Below, piece by piece: positions 34,595 to 44,337 of a stretch of DNA of 64,000 bases; positions within the stretch are counted from its first letter, which is position 1, and each line of letters starts with the position of its first letter. The stretch spans positions 3,597,001-3,661,000 of the forward strand of contig NZ_CP089507.1 in the NCBI RefSeq assembly GCF_021233355.1, given 5' to 3'. Below the pieces are notes generated by a model. It searched no databases, was not told the origin of the DNA, and was given only the letters and a program-made list of their open reading frames with translations. This stretch comes from Luteimonas fraxinea (GTDB lineage: Bacteria; Pseudomonadota; Gammaproteobacteria; Xanthomonadales; Xanthomonadaceae). A program made the position numbers and the translations under genes.

Positions 34595-37438
34595 ATGCCG
34601 AATGCGATGAAGGCGCGCAGTGGTGCGCAGGGAACACAGAGGACATTGTTGGCCTGTGCGCTGGGGACAGTGCTCGCGGCGTGCGGAGGGGGAGGATCGG
34701 GCGGCGGCCTCGTGATGCCGACACCGCCGCCGCCATTGGCGCCACCGCCGACCACGCCACCGCCCACGGTTGTGCAACCGCCGAATCCGGCGTACAGCGG
34801 GCATCTGGCCGATACGAATACCTACGCCGCGCACGATGCCGGGTTCACGGGGCGCGGGGTGCGCATCGGTTTTCTCGACAGCGGCATCAATCGCAACCAT
34901 CCGGCGTTGCGCGACCGTGTGGTCGCAAACCTGACGTACATCGGATCGTCGGGCAACAACCTGTCGGTGGACGATGTCGTCGGTCACGGCACCGCTGTCG
35001 CGCAGACCGCGACCGGTCGTCCCTTCGGCACATGGCCGGGTGGCGTGGCGCAGAACGCAGAAATCGTGTCGGCCCGCATCATCAGTGACAAGCCACCCGT
35101 CGACGACGGGACAGGTGGTGGCAACGAGATCGATGGTCCCCTCGGTCTGACCGCGATCCACCGTGACCTGATCGATCGCAACGTCAAGGTGATGAACAAC
35201 TCGTGGGGCGGGTTGTACTGGACTAATCTAGGTGTGACCCCGCAGATCGCGGCCGAGTATCGGCCCTTCATCATCAACCACGGTGGGTTGGTGGTATTCG
35301 CCTCGGGTAACTCGGGGTTTGCCAATCCCTCCGACACTGCGGCGCTGCCGAGTAAAGCTGGCACCAATGGCACCACGCCTGCAGCGGACCTCGAGCGCGG
35401 TTGGCTCGCGGTGTCGGCCCTCGCGGAAAACAGCACCACGCAGCTGGCGAGTTACTCGAACGCCTGCGGTGTTGCGATGCGCTACTGTCTGGTGGCACCC
35501 GGCACGGTGATCGTCACCGGCACCACGGACGCGCCCAACGCGCCGACATATTTCCGCTACAGCGGCACGTCGCTGGCCGCGCCACTGGTGTCGGGCGCGG
35601 CCGCGCTCGTATGGGAAGCATTCCCGTACTTCGACAACGATCTCGTGCGGCAGACCATCCTCGGCACCGCGACCGACATCGGCGCGCCGGGCGTGGATCC
35701 GGTGTTCGGCTACGGCGCGCTCAACGTCGGCAAGGCCGTCCGTGGTCCGGCGAAGTTCGACTGGGGCGATGTCACGGCCAACTTCAGCAGCGGCACATCG
35801 ACCTGGGCCAACGACATCAGCGGCGCGGGTGGTTTGATCAAGCGTGGCGGCGGCACGTTGAAGCTCAGTGGTGTGGCCGGATACGGCGGCGCAACCCGGG
35901 CCGAAGGCGGCACGCTGGCGTTCGAATCCTCCTCGATTCCGGGCGCGGCGACCGTCGCATCCGGCGCGGCGCTGCAATTCGGCGGCGCGCGGGTCGGCGG
36001 CAACCTCGTCAACAACGGCACGTTCGCGGTCACGGGCAATACGCGCGCACGCGCGATCGCTGGCAATTTCCAGCAGGGATCGAGCGGTCGCCTCGCCTGG
36101 CAGATCGGCGCGCCGCTGCAGGTGACCGGAACGGCAAGCCTCGCGGGCGAGCTGCAGGTGACCGGCGTCGTCAGCGGGTATACGACGCAGCGACGCGAGA
36201 ACGTCGTCGAAGCCGCGGGTGGCGTAACCGGCGTTTTCGGCAGTCTCACCAGCGGCCCGGGCGTCTTCCTGGAAGGCAATCTGCGCTACGACACGAACCT
36301 CGCCTGGATCGATGTCATCCGGCTCAACGTCACGGCCGCGGCCGCGTCGTTCTCGAGTATCACCGCGCAGTCGCTCGGCGCTGCCGAGCGTGTCGAAGGT
36401 GCGTTCTCGCAGATCGATGGTCAGTCGTCGGTGGGCGATGGTCCGATCGCCGATGGCTTCATCCGCGCGGCCGGTGCATTCCAGGGCATCCAGAGCGAGG
36501 CGGCGGCGCTCGCCGCGCTCGACAGCATGTCCGGCGCGCAGCATGCGGCAGCGTTGACGGCAACGTTCGACAACGTCGACATGGGCCGACGTGCGATCGC
36601 GTCGCGCGTGGGCGCATTGGCGGCGCGCGATGCGACGGCGGGCGTGTGGAAGGAATCGTTGGGGCAGGGCGGCAGCGGCGGTTTTGCACGCGATGGTTTC
36701 AGCGTCGACGGCTGGAGCATCGGGCGCGATCATCTGCTCGGCAACGGACTGGTGGCCGGCTTCGCGTTCGGCGAGCTGCGCGGCGACGGCATTGCCGCCG
36801 CACGTGGCGATCGCAATCGCGATCGGCAGACGCAGGCGCAGGCGTATCTGGCGCGCAGCTTTGGCGACAGCTACGTCATGGCGCAGCTCGGCAGCGGTCG
36901 TTTCGATCGCGACATGCAGCGGCAGCTGTTCGCGGGCGCCGACTGGCAGGGCGTGTCGACGCGCTACGCCGGCAGCTACACGCAGGCGGCGGTCGAGGCG
37001 GGGCACCAGTGGCGGCTCGGTTCGACCGCATTCGGTCCCTATGTCGGCGCCGAGCAGGTGCGGCTGCGTAGCGACGGGTTCGACGAGCGCGGCGGAGATG
37101 GTTTCGGCTTGCGCAGTGCGGGCTGGGATGTCGAGCGCAGCCAGGCGATCGCGGGTCTGCGCGCGCGCTGGGATGCGCCCGGGTTCTCGCTGCACGGATA
37201 CGGCGAATGGCAGCAGACGTTGTCGTCGAGCGGATTTGATCTGCAGGCGAGCTTCACCGGCATCGAAGCGTGGGCGCCGATCGCCGGATTCGCGCCGGCG
37301 CGTTCGGGTGGGCTGGTCGGTGTCGGCTTCGAATCCTGGCTGACGCCACGCGCGCGGATGTTACTCGGCGTCGATCAGCGCTTCGGTCCGCGAGGCAGTG
37401 ATCGGATGGCGTCGATGCGGGTTGCGGTCGGGTTCTAG
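34595..37438 (+). CDS. Subtilisin-like serine protease autotransporter
   Basis: 947-aa type Va autotransporter. The N-terminal signal ends in a lipobox-like VLAAC (Cys30) followed by GGGGSGGG, a proline-rich linker (42-65), and an S8 subtilase domain with catalytic Asp95 (IGFLDSGINRNHP), His131 (VVGHGTAVAQ), Asn239 (FASGNSGFANP) and Ser326 (RYSGTSLAAPLVSG). Autotransporter-associated beta repeats follow (GGLIKRGGGTLKLSG). The C-terminal beta-barrel domain (about 680-947) ends MRVAVGF with a terminal aromatic as expected. A lipidated passenger resembles SphB1 of Bordetella. ATG 34595; flanked by a strong terminator. Confidence 0.92.
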   Translation: MPNAMKARSGAQGTQRTLLACALGTVLAACGGGGSGGGLVMPTPPPPLAPPPTTPPPTVVQPPNPAYSGHLADTNTYAAHDAGFTGRGVRIGFLDSGINRNHPALRDRVVANLTYIGSSGNNLSVDDVVGHGTAVAQTATGRPFGTWPGGVAQNAEIVSARIISDKPPVDDGTGGGNEIDGPLGLTAIHRDLIDRNVKVMNNSWGGLYWTNLGVTPQIAAEYRPFIINHGGLVVFASGNSGFANPSDTAALPSKAGTNGTTPAADLERGWLAVSALAENSTTQLASYSNACGVAMRYCLVAPGTVIVTGTTDAPNAPTYFRYSGTSLAAPLVSGAAALVWEAFPYFDNDLVRQTILGTATDIGAPGVDPVFGYGALNVGKAVRGPAKFDWGDVTANFSSGTSTWANDISGAGGLIKRGGGTLKLSGVAGYGGATRAEGGTLAFESSSIPGAATVASGAALQFGGARVGGNLVNNGTFAVTGNTRARAIAGNFQQGSSGRLAWQIGAPLQVTGTASLAGELQVTGVVSGYTTQRRENVVEAAGGVTGVFGSLTSGPGVFLEGNLRYDTNLAWIDVIRLNVTAAAASFSSITAQSLGAAERVEGAFSQIDGQSSVGDGPIADGFIRAAGAFQGIQSEAAALAALDSMSGAQHAAALTATFDNVDMGRRAIASRVGALAARDATAGVWKESLGQGGSGGFARDGFSVDGWSIGRDHLLGNGLVAGFAFGELRGDGIAAARGDRNRDRQTQAQAYLARSFGDSYVMAQLGSGRFDRDMQRQLFAGADWQGVSTRYAGSYTQAAVEAGHQWRLGSTAFGPYVGAEQVRLRSDGFDERGGDGFGLRSAGWDVERSQAIAGLRARWDAPGFSLHGYGEWQQTLSSSGFDLQASFTGIEAWAPIAGFAPARSGGLVGVGFESWLTPRARMLLGVDQRFGPRGSDRMASMRVAVGF

Positions 37439-37455
37439 TTCCGATTGCGCCGTAG

Positions 37456-37482
37456 AAAAAGGCCACCTACGGGTGGCCTTTT
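37456..37482 (+). terminator. Intrinsic terminator of the autotransporter gene
   Basis: Stem AAAAAGGCCACC/GGTGGCCTTTT with loop TACG, then TTCTTTG, 17 nt after the stop codon. Confidence 0.9.
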
Positions 37483-37517
37483 CTTTGCGAGTGCGGCGAT
37501 GCGGAGGCTGTACAGAA

Positions 37518-37569
37518 AGACGGAAGTTCTGCAGCGAGACGGAAGTTCTGCAGCGAGATGGAAGTTCTG
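37518..37569. repeat. 19-bp tandem repeat, about 2.7 units
   Basis: Unit AGACGGAAGTTCTGCAGCG occurs exactly at 37518-37536 and 37537-37555, then a partial unit with one change to 37569. It is non-coding and adjoins the palindromic repeats that follow. Confidence 0.85.
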
Positions 37570-37572
37570 TAA

Positions 37573-37850
37573 CACCTCTCCCTCTGGGAGAGGTCGACTC
37601 GCGCCGCGTGTCGGGTGAGGGAAAGCGAGCCACCAGCATCGTGACTTCGCTGGCGATCTTGCCGATCCAGCTTTCACGATCTATCGGAGGCGCAACCCGC
37701 GCATTCTTTATCCGTCTCGGGCCCTCACCCGACGCGCCTTGCGCGTCGACCTCTCCCGGAGGGAGAGGTGCCAGCGAACCTGTAGCGCGTCCAAGGTTCG
37801 GCCCTCACCCGACGCGCCTTACGCGTCGACCTCTCCCAGAAGGAGAGGTG
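37573..37850. repeat. Three copies of a CTCTCCC...GGGAGAGG dispersed repeat
   Basis: Roughly 50-bp elements at 37573-37622 (one orientation), 37721-37770 and 37801-37850 (opposite orientation). Each combines a CTCTCC(N)GGAGAGG palindrome, a GTCGAC-containing centre and a GGGTGAGGG end. The same family occurs inside icmF. The stretch 37,439-37,891 otherwise holds no gene. Confidence 0.8.
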
Positions 37851-37891
37851 CAGAGTAGAAGAGGCGAGGCCGCGCGCGAGCGCGCCAGCAC

Positions 37892-38614
37892 TCAATGCGC
37901 CGCGTAATGGATTAACGGGCGCTCGTTGAGCGGCTGGACCTTGCGGTTGTTGTGGCTGTAGCGGGCATTGAAGCCGGCGATTTGGGTGGCCGACAGGGTC
38001 ACAGGCGTGTCCAGCACATACCACTCGACGTTTTCGGTCAGCGGCGGGGTGGTGAGCGAGCCGAGGTAGTGGTGGTAGCTCTTGTCGCGCGGCAGCATGA
38101 TCGCGATGTCTTCGCGCTCGATCTCGCCTTCGCGTGCATCGCCGAGCGCTTCGAGCACTTCGCCGGCGAGTTTGTTGGCGTCGCCTTCGCGGTACATCAC
38201 GCCGACCACAGCGAGACGGCCGTCCTTCGCCTTGAACACGAAGTGACCTTCGAGCGGAAACGATTCGCCGTCGATCGTGTGTTCGCTGGCGGCGTGGAAG
38301 TGGAACTGCATCAGTTCGAAATGGCGTCCGCGGATCAGCGCGTCCGGGCCGTGCGCTTCCACTTCGACCGAATGACCGTTGTCGACGACGCGCAGCGCGG
38401 CTTCGGTGTCCCGCAACTCAATCGCCTGGGCTTCTTCCATGTCGCCTTCGGATGCGGCGGTGCGCTGGATGTCGATCGGCGACTGGCCCAGCGACGCGGG
38501 GTACTGCCACTTTTCCTGACGCTCGTAGTCGTACTGCTGAGCGGACACGAACGTGGGGGCGAGCAACGCCGCCACGGCGACGACGAGCACGCGGGAACGG
38601 GACGAACGCAGCAT
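37892..38614 (-). CDS. Periplasmic alpha-carbonic anhydrase
   Basis: Zinc enzyme interconverting CO2 and bicarbonate. 240 aa with a signal peptide (VLVVAVAALLAPTFVSA). Alpha-class signatures: LGQSPIDIQ, zinc histidines in MQFHFHAASEHTIDG, and the substrate pocket YLGSLTTPPLTENVEWYVL. Start ATG 38614 (MLRSSRSRVL). It is transcribed alone on the minus strand. Confidence 0.95.
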   Translation of the reverse strand: MLRSSRSRVLVVAVAALLAPTFVSAQQYDYERQEKWQYPASLGQSPIDIQRTAASEGDMEEAQAIELRDTEAALRVVDNGHSVEVEAHGPDALIRGRHFELMQFHFHAASEHTIDGESFPLEGHFVFKAKDGRLAVVGVMYREGDANKLAGEVLEALGDAREGEIEREDIAIMLPRDKSYHHYLGSLTTPPLTENVEWYVLDTPVTLSATQIAGFNARYSHNNRKVQPLNERPLIHYAAH

Positions 38615-38734
38615 CGAACTCTCCAAGGGATGGCGACCGGTGACGCCGATGCCGCAGCCTACACCTGCAGTTCCGGTGTGAAAGTCACAGCCGTAGACGC
38701 CGCCAAATCCCGCAAACACGCCGTTCTCGAAACG

Positions 38735-38762
38735 AAAAACGCCACCCGAAGGTGGCGTTTTT
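38735..38762 (-). terminator. Intrinsic terminator of leucine dehydrogenase
   Basis: Symmetric hairpin AAAAACGCCACC/GGTGGCGTTTTT with loop CGAA, 23 nt beyond the stop at 38786; T-run on the minus strand. Confidence 0.88.
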
Positions 38763-38785
38763 GTGACAGCTGCGGGACGGCCGGA

Positions 38786-39886
38786 TCAGCCGCCGCGCAC
38801 GCGGCCCTGGAAGCGGGGCTGGGCGCGGCCCAGCGGCAGCTTCAGCTTGCCCATGGTCTCGATACGCTCCTCGGCGAGGCGGTCGGCGGCCATGTAGGTC
38901 GGTACGCCGTCGCGCTCGGAGATCTCGAAGATGCGCGTGAGGTTGTGATAGATCGTGCGCATCATGCGCATCGCGCGTTCGCGGTTGTAGCCGTCGATTT
39001 CCAGCGAGATGTTCATCACGCCGCCCGCGTTGACCGCGTAGTCGGGCGCGTAGAGGATGCCGCGCTTTTCCACTTCATCGCCGATCGCATTGTTGGCGAG
39101 CTGGTTGTTCGCCGCGCCGCAGATGATCTTGGCCTTCAGGCGCGGCAGCGTCTTCTCGTTGACCGTGCCGCCCAGCGCGCACGGCGAGTAGACATCGGCG
39201 TCGACGTCGTAGATCTCGTCCAGGCCCACGGCTTCGGCGCCGTATTCGCCGACCGCACGTGCAACGCGATCCTTGTTGATGTCGGTGACGAACACTTTCG
39301 CGCCGCGCTCGGACAGCAACTTCACGAACTCGATGCCGACATGGCCCAGGCCCTGCACGGCGTAGCTGTAGTTGCCGACGTCTTCGTTGCCGAACTTGCG
39401 GTTGAGCGAGGCCAGCAGGCCCTGCATCGTGCCGTAGGCGGTGAACGGCGACGGGTCACCCGAACCACCGTGGACCTGGTGCACGCCGGTGACGAACTGG
39501 GTCTCGCGATAGACGAGTTCCATGTCGTTGACGTCGATGCCGACGTCCTCGGCGGTGATGTAACGGCCGCCCAGCGACTCGACGAACTGGCCGAACGCGC
39601 GGAACAGGCCTTCCGACTTGTCGGCGGCCGGGTCACCGATGATCACGGCCTTGCCGCCGCCGAGGTTCAGACCCGCGACCGCGTTCTTGTACGTCATGCC
39701 GCGCGACAGGCGCAGCACGTCGTTGAGCGCGTCCTGCTCGGAGTCGTACGGCCACATGCGGGTGCCGCCCAGCGCCGGACCCAGCACAGTGTTGTGGATC
39801 GCGATGATCGCCTTCAGACCCACGTCCTTGTTGTGGCAGAACACGACCTGCTCGTGGCCGTAGGTGTCGAGGTGCTCGAAAATCAT
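38786..39886 (-). CDS. Leucine dehydrogenase (Glu/Leu/Phe/Val dehydrogenase family)
   Basis: NAD-dependent deaminating dehydrogenase for branched-chain amino acids, 366 aa. The substrate domain has ALGGTRMWPYDSEQDALNDV and the catalytic lysine region GLNLGGGKAVIIGDP; the Rossmann domain has YAVQGLGHVGIEFVKLL. Length and motifs match bacterial LeuDH, and it probably starts leucine/isovaleryl-CoA routes used for branched fatty acids in this group. Monocistronic with a clear terminator. Confidence 0.93.
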   Translation of the reverse strand: MIFEHLDTYGHEQVVFCHNKDVGLKAIIAIHNTVLGPALGGTRMWPYDSEQDALNDVLRLSRGMTYKNAVAGLNLGGGKAVIIGDPAADKSEGLFRAFGQFVESLGGRYITAEDVGIDVNDMELVYRETQFVTGVHQVHGGSGDPSPFTAYGTMQGLLASLNRKFGNEDVGNYSYAVQGLGHVGIEFVKLLSERGAKVFVTDINKDRVARAVGEYGAEAVGLDEIYDVDADVYSPCALGGTVNEKTLPRLKAKIICGAANNQLANNAIGDEVEKRGILYAPDYAVNAGGVMNISLEIDGYNRERAMRMMRTIYHNLTRIFEISERDGVPTYMAADRLAEERIETMGKLKLPLGRAQPRFQGRVRGG

Positions 39887-40269
39887 TCAAAACTCCGTCA
39901 CGGGCGTTGGGCCCGACGTCTGGTGGCAGGAGGCGGCGTGGGGGCTGTGCGGGTCGGTCTAGGCGACCGGATGGGTCCGGCAGGGCCGCAGGGTGTGAGT
40001 GACCGCGGCATTTTACGCCCCTGTCCGGGCAATTGGTTGAAGGTGCAACTGCCGGGTCGGAAGGGCTTCAGGATCAAGTGGTTGCGGGGATTCGGCGATG
40101 GCAACCTGTGTCGGGGTCCGGCCCGCCACTCCTGAACTAGCTCGACTTCATGGTCGGCTACGCGCTCCGGTCGTCGCGTTGGCGAGGCCGGAGCTTATCT
40201 ACAACGCGTGACGCTGGTCATCCAACGACTTACGCGCTCCGAGCGAAGATGCACAGTAAGCGTGATCTC
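39887..40269. other. Intergenic region upstream of leucine dehydrogenase
   Basis: About 380 nt with no gene, no T-box or other riboswitch that I can recognise, and some short GC-rich inverted repeats near 39,960-40,060 (for example CGGTC...GACCG). It likely contains the leucine dehydrogenase promoter. Confidence 0.35.
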
Positions 40270-40420
40270 GTCATCCCCGCGAAGGCGGGGATCCATGGAC
40301 GTCCGTGCAGGATGCAAGCGTTACAGGCTCCGTGCCGGGTCGCCGCATCCGCTGCAGTCTGCGGCGTCGCGTAGAGCTGAAGCTCAAAGTCCATGGATTC
40401 CCGCCTTCGCGGGAATGACG
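40270..40420. repeat. REPIN-like inverted palindrome pair
   Basis: Arms at 40270-40300 and 40390-40420 are near reverse complements (GTCATCCCCGCGAAGGCGGG type), each with an inner palindrome, about 90 nt apart. Same class as 12067-12222. Confidence 0.75.
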
Positions 40421-40492
40421 TGCTGAAGCGAATCGCGCAAATCGAACGATGCGTCGGTCATACAGTGCCCGGAGCGTCGTCCGGGGTCGGCT

Positions 40493-42055
40493 TCAAAGCT
40501 GCGACTCGATCGGCAACCACCGCACCACATTCGCGCTCACGCGTTGCAGGCGGGTGCTGTCGGGTTCCAGCTTCAAGGGCGCGGGCGGGTCTTCGGCGCG
40601 GTCGAGCCATCGCGTGTCGCCGTCGCCATTGAGGTAGACCCAGTAACTCATGCCCGGCGCGGTCAGGTGCCGGTACTCCTCGAACAGGGCGGCGCCCAAC
40701 GCAGGGTCGTCGAACAACACGCCCATCTCGGTGTTGAGGTTGGCCGAACGCGGGTCGAGATTGAACGAGCCGACGAAACCGCGTCGACCGTCGACCAGGA
40801 TCGCCTTGGTGTGCAGGCTGGCGCCGCTGCTGCCGAACAGGCTGCTGGCGGCTTTCGCTTCCGCCTGACTGCGGGCTTCGAACAGATGCACGCCACCTTC
40901 GAGCAGCGTCGTGCGATAGCGCACGTAGCCGCCGTGCACGGCGACCACGTCGTTCGCCGCCAGCGAGTTCGTCACCACCGACACATGCACGCCGCGCTGG
41001 GCAAGGTGGACGAGTCCCTGGGTGCCCTGCACGCCGGGCACGAAGTAGGGCGAGATCAACAGTGCGGAGCGGTCCGCCTCGACGATGTCACCGACCAGGC
41101 GCTCGACCAGCCAATCCTCGCGATCGTCGCCGCGCCATTTGATCGGCGGATCGGAGAGGATCTGGATGTGCTCGCTCCAGATCGGCGTGAGCCCCTGCGA
41201 GAAATACCCGCGCACGCTCGGCGACAGTTCCATCGCGTCCAGATACCGGCGCGCTTCCTCGCTGCCTGCTTCTTCCTGGATCTGCGCCAGCACCGCGCGG
41301 ATGGTCGACTTCGACTTGCGGTTCAGCGCCTCGATCGGAATCGCCGCCTCGCTGTTCCAGAAGTCGTCGAAAATCGCGCTGGCATCGGCGACGGCCGGGC
41401 CGAACAGCACCATGTCGAGGTCATGGAAATTGAATTCCTCGGCCGCGCTGAAATATTCGACGCCCACGTTGCGCCCGCCGACCACGGCCACGCGGCCATC
41501 GGCGATCCACGCCTTGTTGTGCATGCGGTGGTTCACGCCCCAGGCGCGCTGCACCATTTCCAGCAGGCGCATCACGCCGGTGCGGTTGCGGAACGGGTTG
41601 TAGACGCGCAGTTCGATGTTGTCGTGCGAGTCCATCGCCAGCAGCGTGGCGTCCATTTTCCCGATGCCCATGTCGTCGAGCAGAATGCGCACGCGCACGC
41701 CGCGCTCGGCGGCTTTCCAGGCTTCGTTGGCGAGCATCCGGCCGGTCAGGTCGTCGTGCCAGATGTAGTACTGCAGATCCAGACTGCGTCCGGCCTGGCG
41801 CGCGGAAATCGCGCGTGCGGCGTAGGCGTCCACGCCGTCGGGCAGCATGATCGCGCCGGTCTTGCCGTCGTGGCGCGCCAGCAGCGGCGCCAGTTCTCGG
41901 TCCAGCGCGGTGGCGTTGTCCGACAGCGGCAGCGTCTGGCTCGGCTTGCCCGTGGCCGGCGGCAGCAGCCGATCGGCCACGAATATGCTGCTCACGGCCA
42001 TCACCAGCAAGGTGAAAAGTCCCCAGCCGATCAGCTTCTTGACGCGCTTCTTCAT
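40493..42055 (-). CDS. Phospholipase D-family protein, cardiolipin synthase-like
   Basis: 520 aa with an N-terminal signal/anchor helix (LIGWGLFTLLVMAVSSIFVA) and two HKD motifs: HNKAWIADGRVAVVGGRN (about residues 180-198) and HTKAILVDGRRGFVGSFN. Two HKD sites in one chain with a single N-terminal anchor resemble ClsC/YmdC-type enzymes that make cardiolipin or transfer phosphatidyl groups; a secreted phospholipase is the alternative. It is divergent from the papain-fusion gene 209 nt away. Confidence 0.85.
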   Translation of the reverse strand: MKKRVKKLIGWGLFTLLVMAVSSIFVADRLLPPATGKPSQTLPLSDNATALDRELAPLLARHDGKTGAIMLPDGVDAYAARAISARQAGRSLDLQYYIWHDDLTGRMLANEAWKAAERGVRVRILLDDMGIGKMDATLLAMDSHDNIELRVYNPFRNRTGVMRLLEMVQRAWGVNHRMHNKAWIADGRVAVVGGRNVGVEYFSAAEEFNFHDLDMVLFGPAVADASAIFDDFWNSEAAIPIEALNRKSKSTIRAVLAQIQEEAGSEEARRYLDAMELSPSVRGYFSQGLTPIWSEHIQILSDPPIKWRGDDREDWLVERLVGDIVEADRSALLISPYFVPGVQGTQGLVHLAQRGVHVSVVTNSLAANDVVAVHGGYVRYRTTLLEGGVHLFEARSQAEAKAASSLFGSSGASLHTKAILVDGRRGFVGSFNLDPRSANLNTEMGVLFDDPALGAALFEEYRHLTAPGMSYWVYLNGDGDTRWLDRAEDPPAPLKLEPDSTRLQRVSANVVRWLPIESQL

Positions 42056-42264
42056 GTACGGGGGCTCGAGGTCATCCGGACAAGCATCGCAGATGCGCCG
42101 CCTGCGCGTCTTCGCACGGCCGGTCGCGACGGCTGCGACCGCGCCGGTGCAGCCTCGACCACATCGCGACCGTCATCGATCCGTTGCACACTGCGGCGGG
42201 GGATCCGTCGCTGTCCGCCCGGCAGACCCGGGCGCGTTCGATATCTGCGAACCACGGAGGCTTC

Positions 42265-44337
42265 ATGGCGACGAAGAAGACCACGCGCAGCGCGTCGCGC
42301 AAGGCGACGACCCCGCGGCTGCTCGATGCACGCCCCGACACCGCGGACTTCCGCGACCGCATGTTCGAACCCACGCTGGTCGATGTGCCCAGCGAGATGC
42401 CGCTGTCGCGCTTCGCCGCGTTGCGCGTGCCGGTGCTCGACCAGGGCGAGGAGGGCGCCTGCACCGCCTACGGCCTGGCGACGGTCGCGCATACGCTGTT
42501 GCGTCGCCGGCGGCCCGACCCGGTCACGCTGCGCATGAGCACGCGCATGCTCTACGACATGGCCCGCCGCTACGACGAGTGGGAAGGCGAGGACTACGAC
42601 GGCTCCAGCTGCCGCGGCGCGATGAAAGGCTGGCACCGCCACGGCGTCTGCGCCGAGGACTGCTGGCCGGATACGCCCGTTGGCCCGCTGCACGAGGTCT
42701 ACACCGAAGAACGCGCGCGCGCCGCGCAGGAACATCCGCTCGGGGCCTACTACCGCGTCAACCACAAGGACCTCGTGGCGATGCACGCCGCGTTCGCGGA
42801 AGTGGGCGTGCTCTACGCCTCGGCCGCCGTGCATGCCGACTGGATGATGCCGCCGGCGTCCGGCGTCATCGAATGGTCCGAACAGCCGATCGCCGGCTAC
42901 CACGCGTTCGCGATCGTCGGCTACGACCGCGACGGCTTCTGGATCCAGAATTCCTGGGGCACCGGCTGGGGCAAGCGCGGCTTCGGCTGGATCAGCTACG
43001 ACGAATGGCTGCAGCGCGGCACCGATGTCTGGGTCGCGCGCCTCGCGGTGCCGGTGCGCCTGCAGCGCGTGCAGGGCGTGGCCGCCAGCAACTCCGCGCT
43101 GGCGCGGCAGTCGAACGGCTACTCGCAGGCCGATCTGCGCCCGCACATCGTGAGCCTCGGCAACGACGGTCGCCTGCGGACCAGCGGCCGCTTCGGCACC
43201 AGCCAGGACGCGGTGCGCAATCTCATCCGCGAGGATCTGCCGCGCATCACGAAGAATTGGCAGAAGAAGCGGGTGATGCTCTACGCGCACGGCGGCCTCG
43301 TGCCCGAACAGGCCGCGATCCAGCGCGTCGCCGACCTGCGCGAGCTGATGCTGCCGCAGCAGATCTACCCGCTGTGCTTCGTCTGGAAGACCGACTTCTG
43401 GAGCACGCTCGGCAATGTCCTGCGCGACGCCGTGCGCCCGCGCAGCGAGGGCCTGATGGACAAGGCCAAGGGCGTGCTGCTGGACCGCGTCGACGACACC
43501 ATCGAACCGCTGGCACGCGCGCTCGGCGGCAAGGCGATGTGGAACGAGATGAAGGAGAACGCGCTGCTCGCGACGACGGCCGTCATCCGCAACAGTGATC
43601 AACTCACCGAAGCCGGCGGCGCCGCGCAGGTGGCGCGCCTGCTGGGCGAGTGGATGCAGGCCGATCCCAACGTCGAACTGCATCTCGTCGGCCACAGCGC
43701 CGGTTCGATCCTGCTCGCGCCGCTGGCGCAACTGCTCACCGCCGACGGTCTCGTCTCCACGGGCCCGGCCGCGAGCATGCAGGGCATCGGCCAACGCATC
43801 GCCAGCCTCAACCTGTGGGCACCGGCGATGACGATGGCGCTGTTCGAACAGAGCTTCGCGCCCGCGCTCGCAGCGGGGAAGATCGCGCACGCCGGCCTCT
43901 TCACCCTGAGCGACCGCGCCGAACAGGACGACCACTGCGCCCGCGTCTACAACAAGTCGCTGCTGTACCTCGTCGCCCACGCCTTCGAAGAACGCGCCCG
44001 CAGCTGGGTGCGCCGCGAGTACCGCAACGGCACACCGCTGCTGGGCATGGCGCGCTTCATCGAATCCAACGGCGCGATCCGCGACCTGCTGGCGACCGGC
44101 AAGCTCGACTGGATCCAAGCCCCGGTGCAGGGCGATCCCACGCATGCGGCGGATGGCAGCGCAGCGACGAGCCACGGCGGCTTCGACGATGACAGCGCGA
44201 CGCTGCAGGCTACGCTGTACAGGATTCTGGGCGAGCGCAGCACCACGGCGCCGGTGCGGATTCACCGGTCGGAATCGGGGCTGGCGGATTGCCGGGCGCG
44301 GTTGAGCGAGGCATTGGAGCCGGTGGGGCGGGGGTGA
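42265..44337 (+). CDS. C1 (papain-like) protease fused to a serine-hydrolase-like domain
   Basis: 690 aa from ATG 42265 (GGAGG 7 nt upstream). The N-terminal half is a C1 peptidase with Cys66 (DQGEEGACTAYG), His213 (GYHAFAIVGY) and Asn229 (WIQNSWGTGWG). The C-terminal half (about 330-620) opens with VMLYAHGGLVPEQAA and has an alpha/beta-hydrolase nucleophile elbow LVGHSAGSILLAPL (Ser478). No signal peptide and no pro-domain are obvious; the N-terminus is short and basic. The fusion suggests a cytosolic or non-classically exported two-activity enzyme. Function unknown. Confidence 0.85.
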   Translation: MATKKTTRSASRKATTPRLLDARPDTADFRDRMFEPTLVDVPSEMPLSRFAALRVPVLDQGEEGACTAYGLATVAHTLLRRRRPDPVTLRMSTRMLYDMARRYDEWEGEDYDGSSCRGAMKGWHRHGVCAEDCWPDTPVGPLHEVYTEERARAAQEHPLGAYYRVNHKDLVAMHAAFAEVGVLYASAAVHADWMMPPASGVIEWSEQPIAGYHAFAIVGYDRDGFWIQNSWGTGWGKRGFGWISYDEWLQRGTDVWVARLAVPVRLQRVQGVAASNSALARQSNGYSQADLRPHIVSLGNDGRLRTSGRFGTSQDAVRNLIREDLPRITKNWQKKRVMLYAHGGLVPEQAAIQRVADLRELMLPQQIYPLCFVWKTDFWSTLGNVLRDAVRPRSEGLMDKAKGVLLDRVDDTIEPLARALGGKAMWNEMKENALLATTAVIRNSDQLTEAGGAAQVARLLGEWMQADPNVELHLVGHSAGSILLAPLAQLLTADGLVSTGPAASMQGIGQRIASLNLWAPAMTMALFEQSFAPALAAGKIAHAGLFTLSDRAEQDDHCARVYNKSLLYLVAHAFEERARSWVRREYRNGTPLLGMARFIESNGAIRDLLATGKLDWIQAPVQGDPTHAADGSAATSHGGFDDDSATLQATLYRILGERSTTAPVRIHRSESGLADCRARLSEALEPVGRG

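Noticed and set aside
37573-37850. The spaced repeats as a CRISPR array
   Set aside because: Only three copies, mixed orientation, irregular spacing, and the same element occurs inside icmF; no cas genes.
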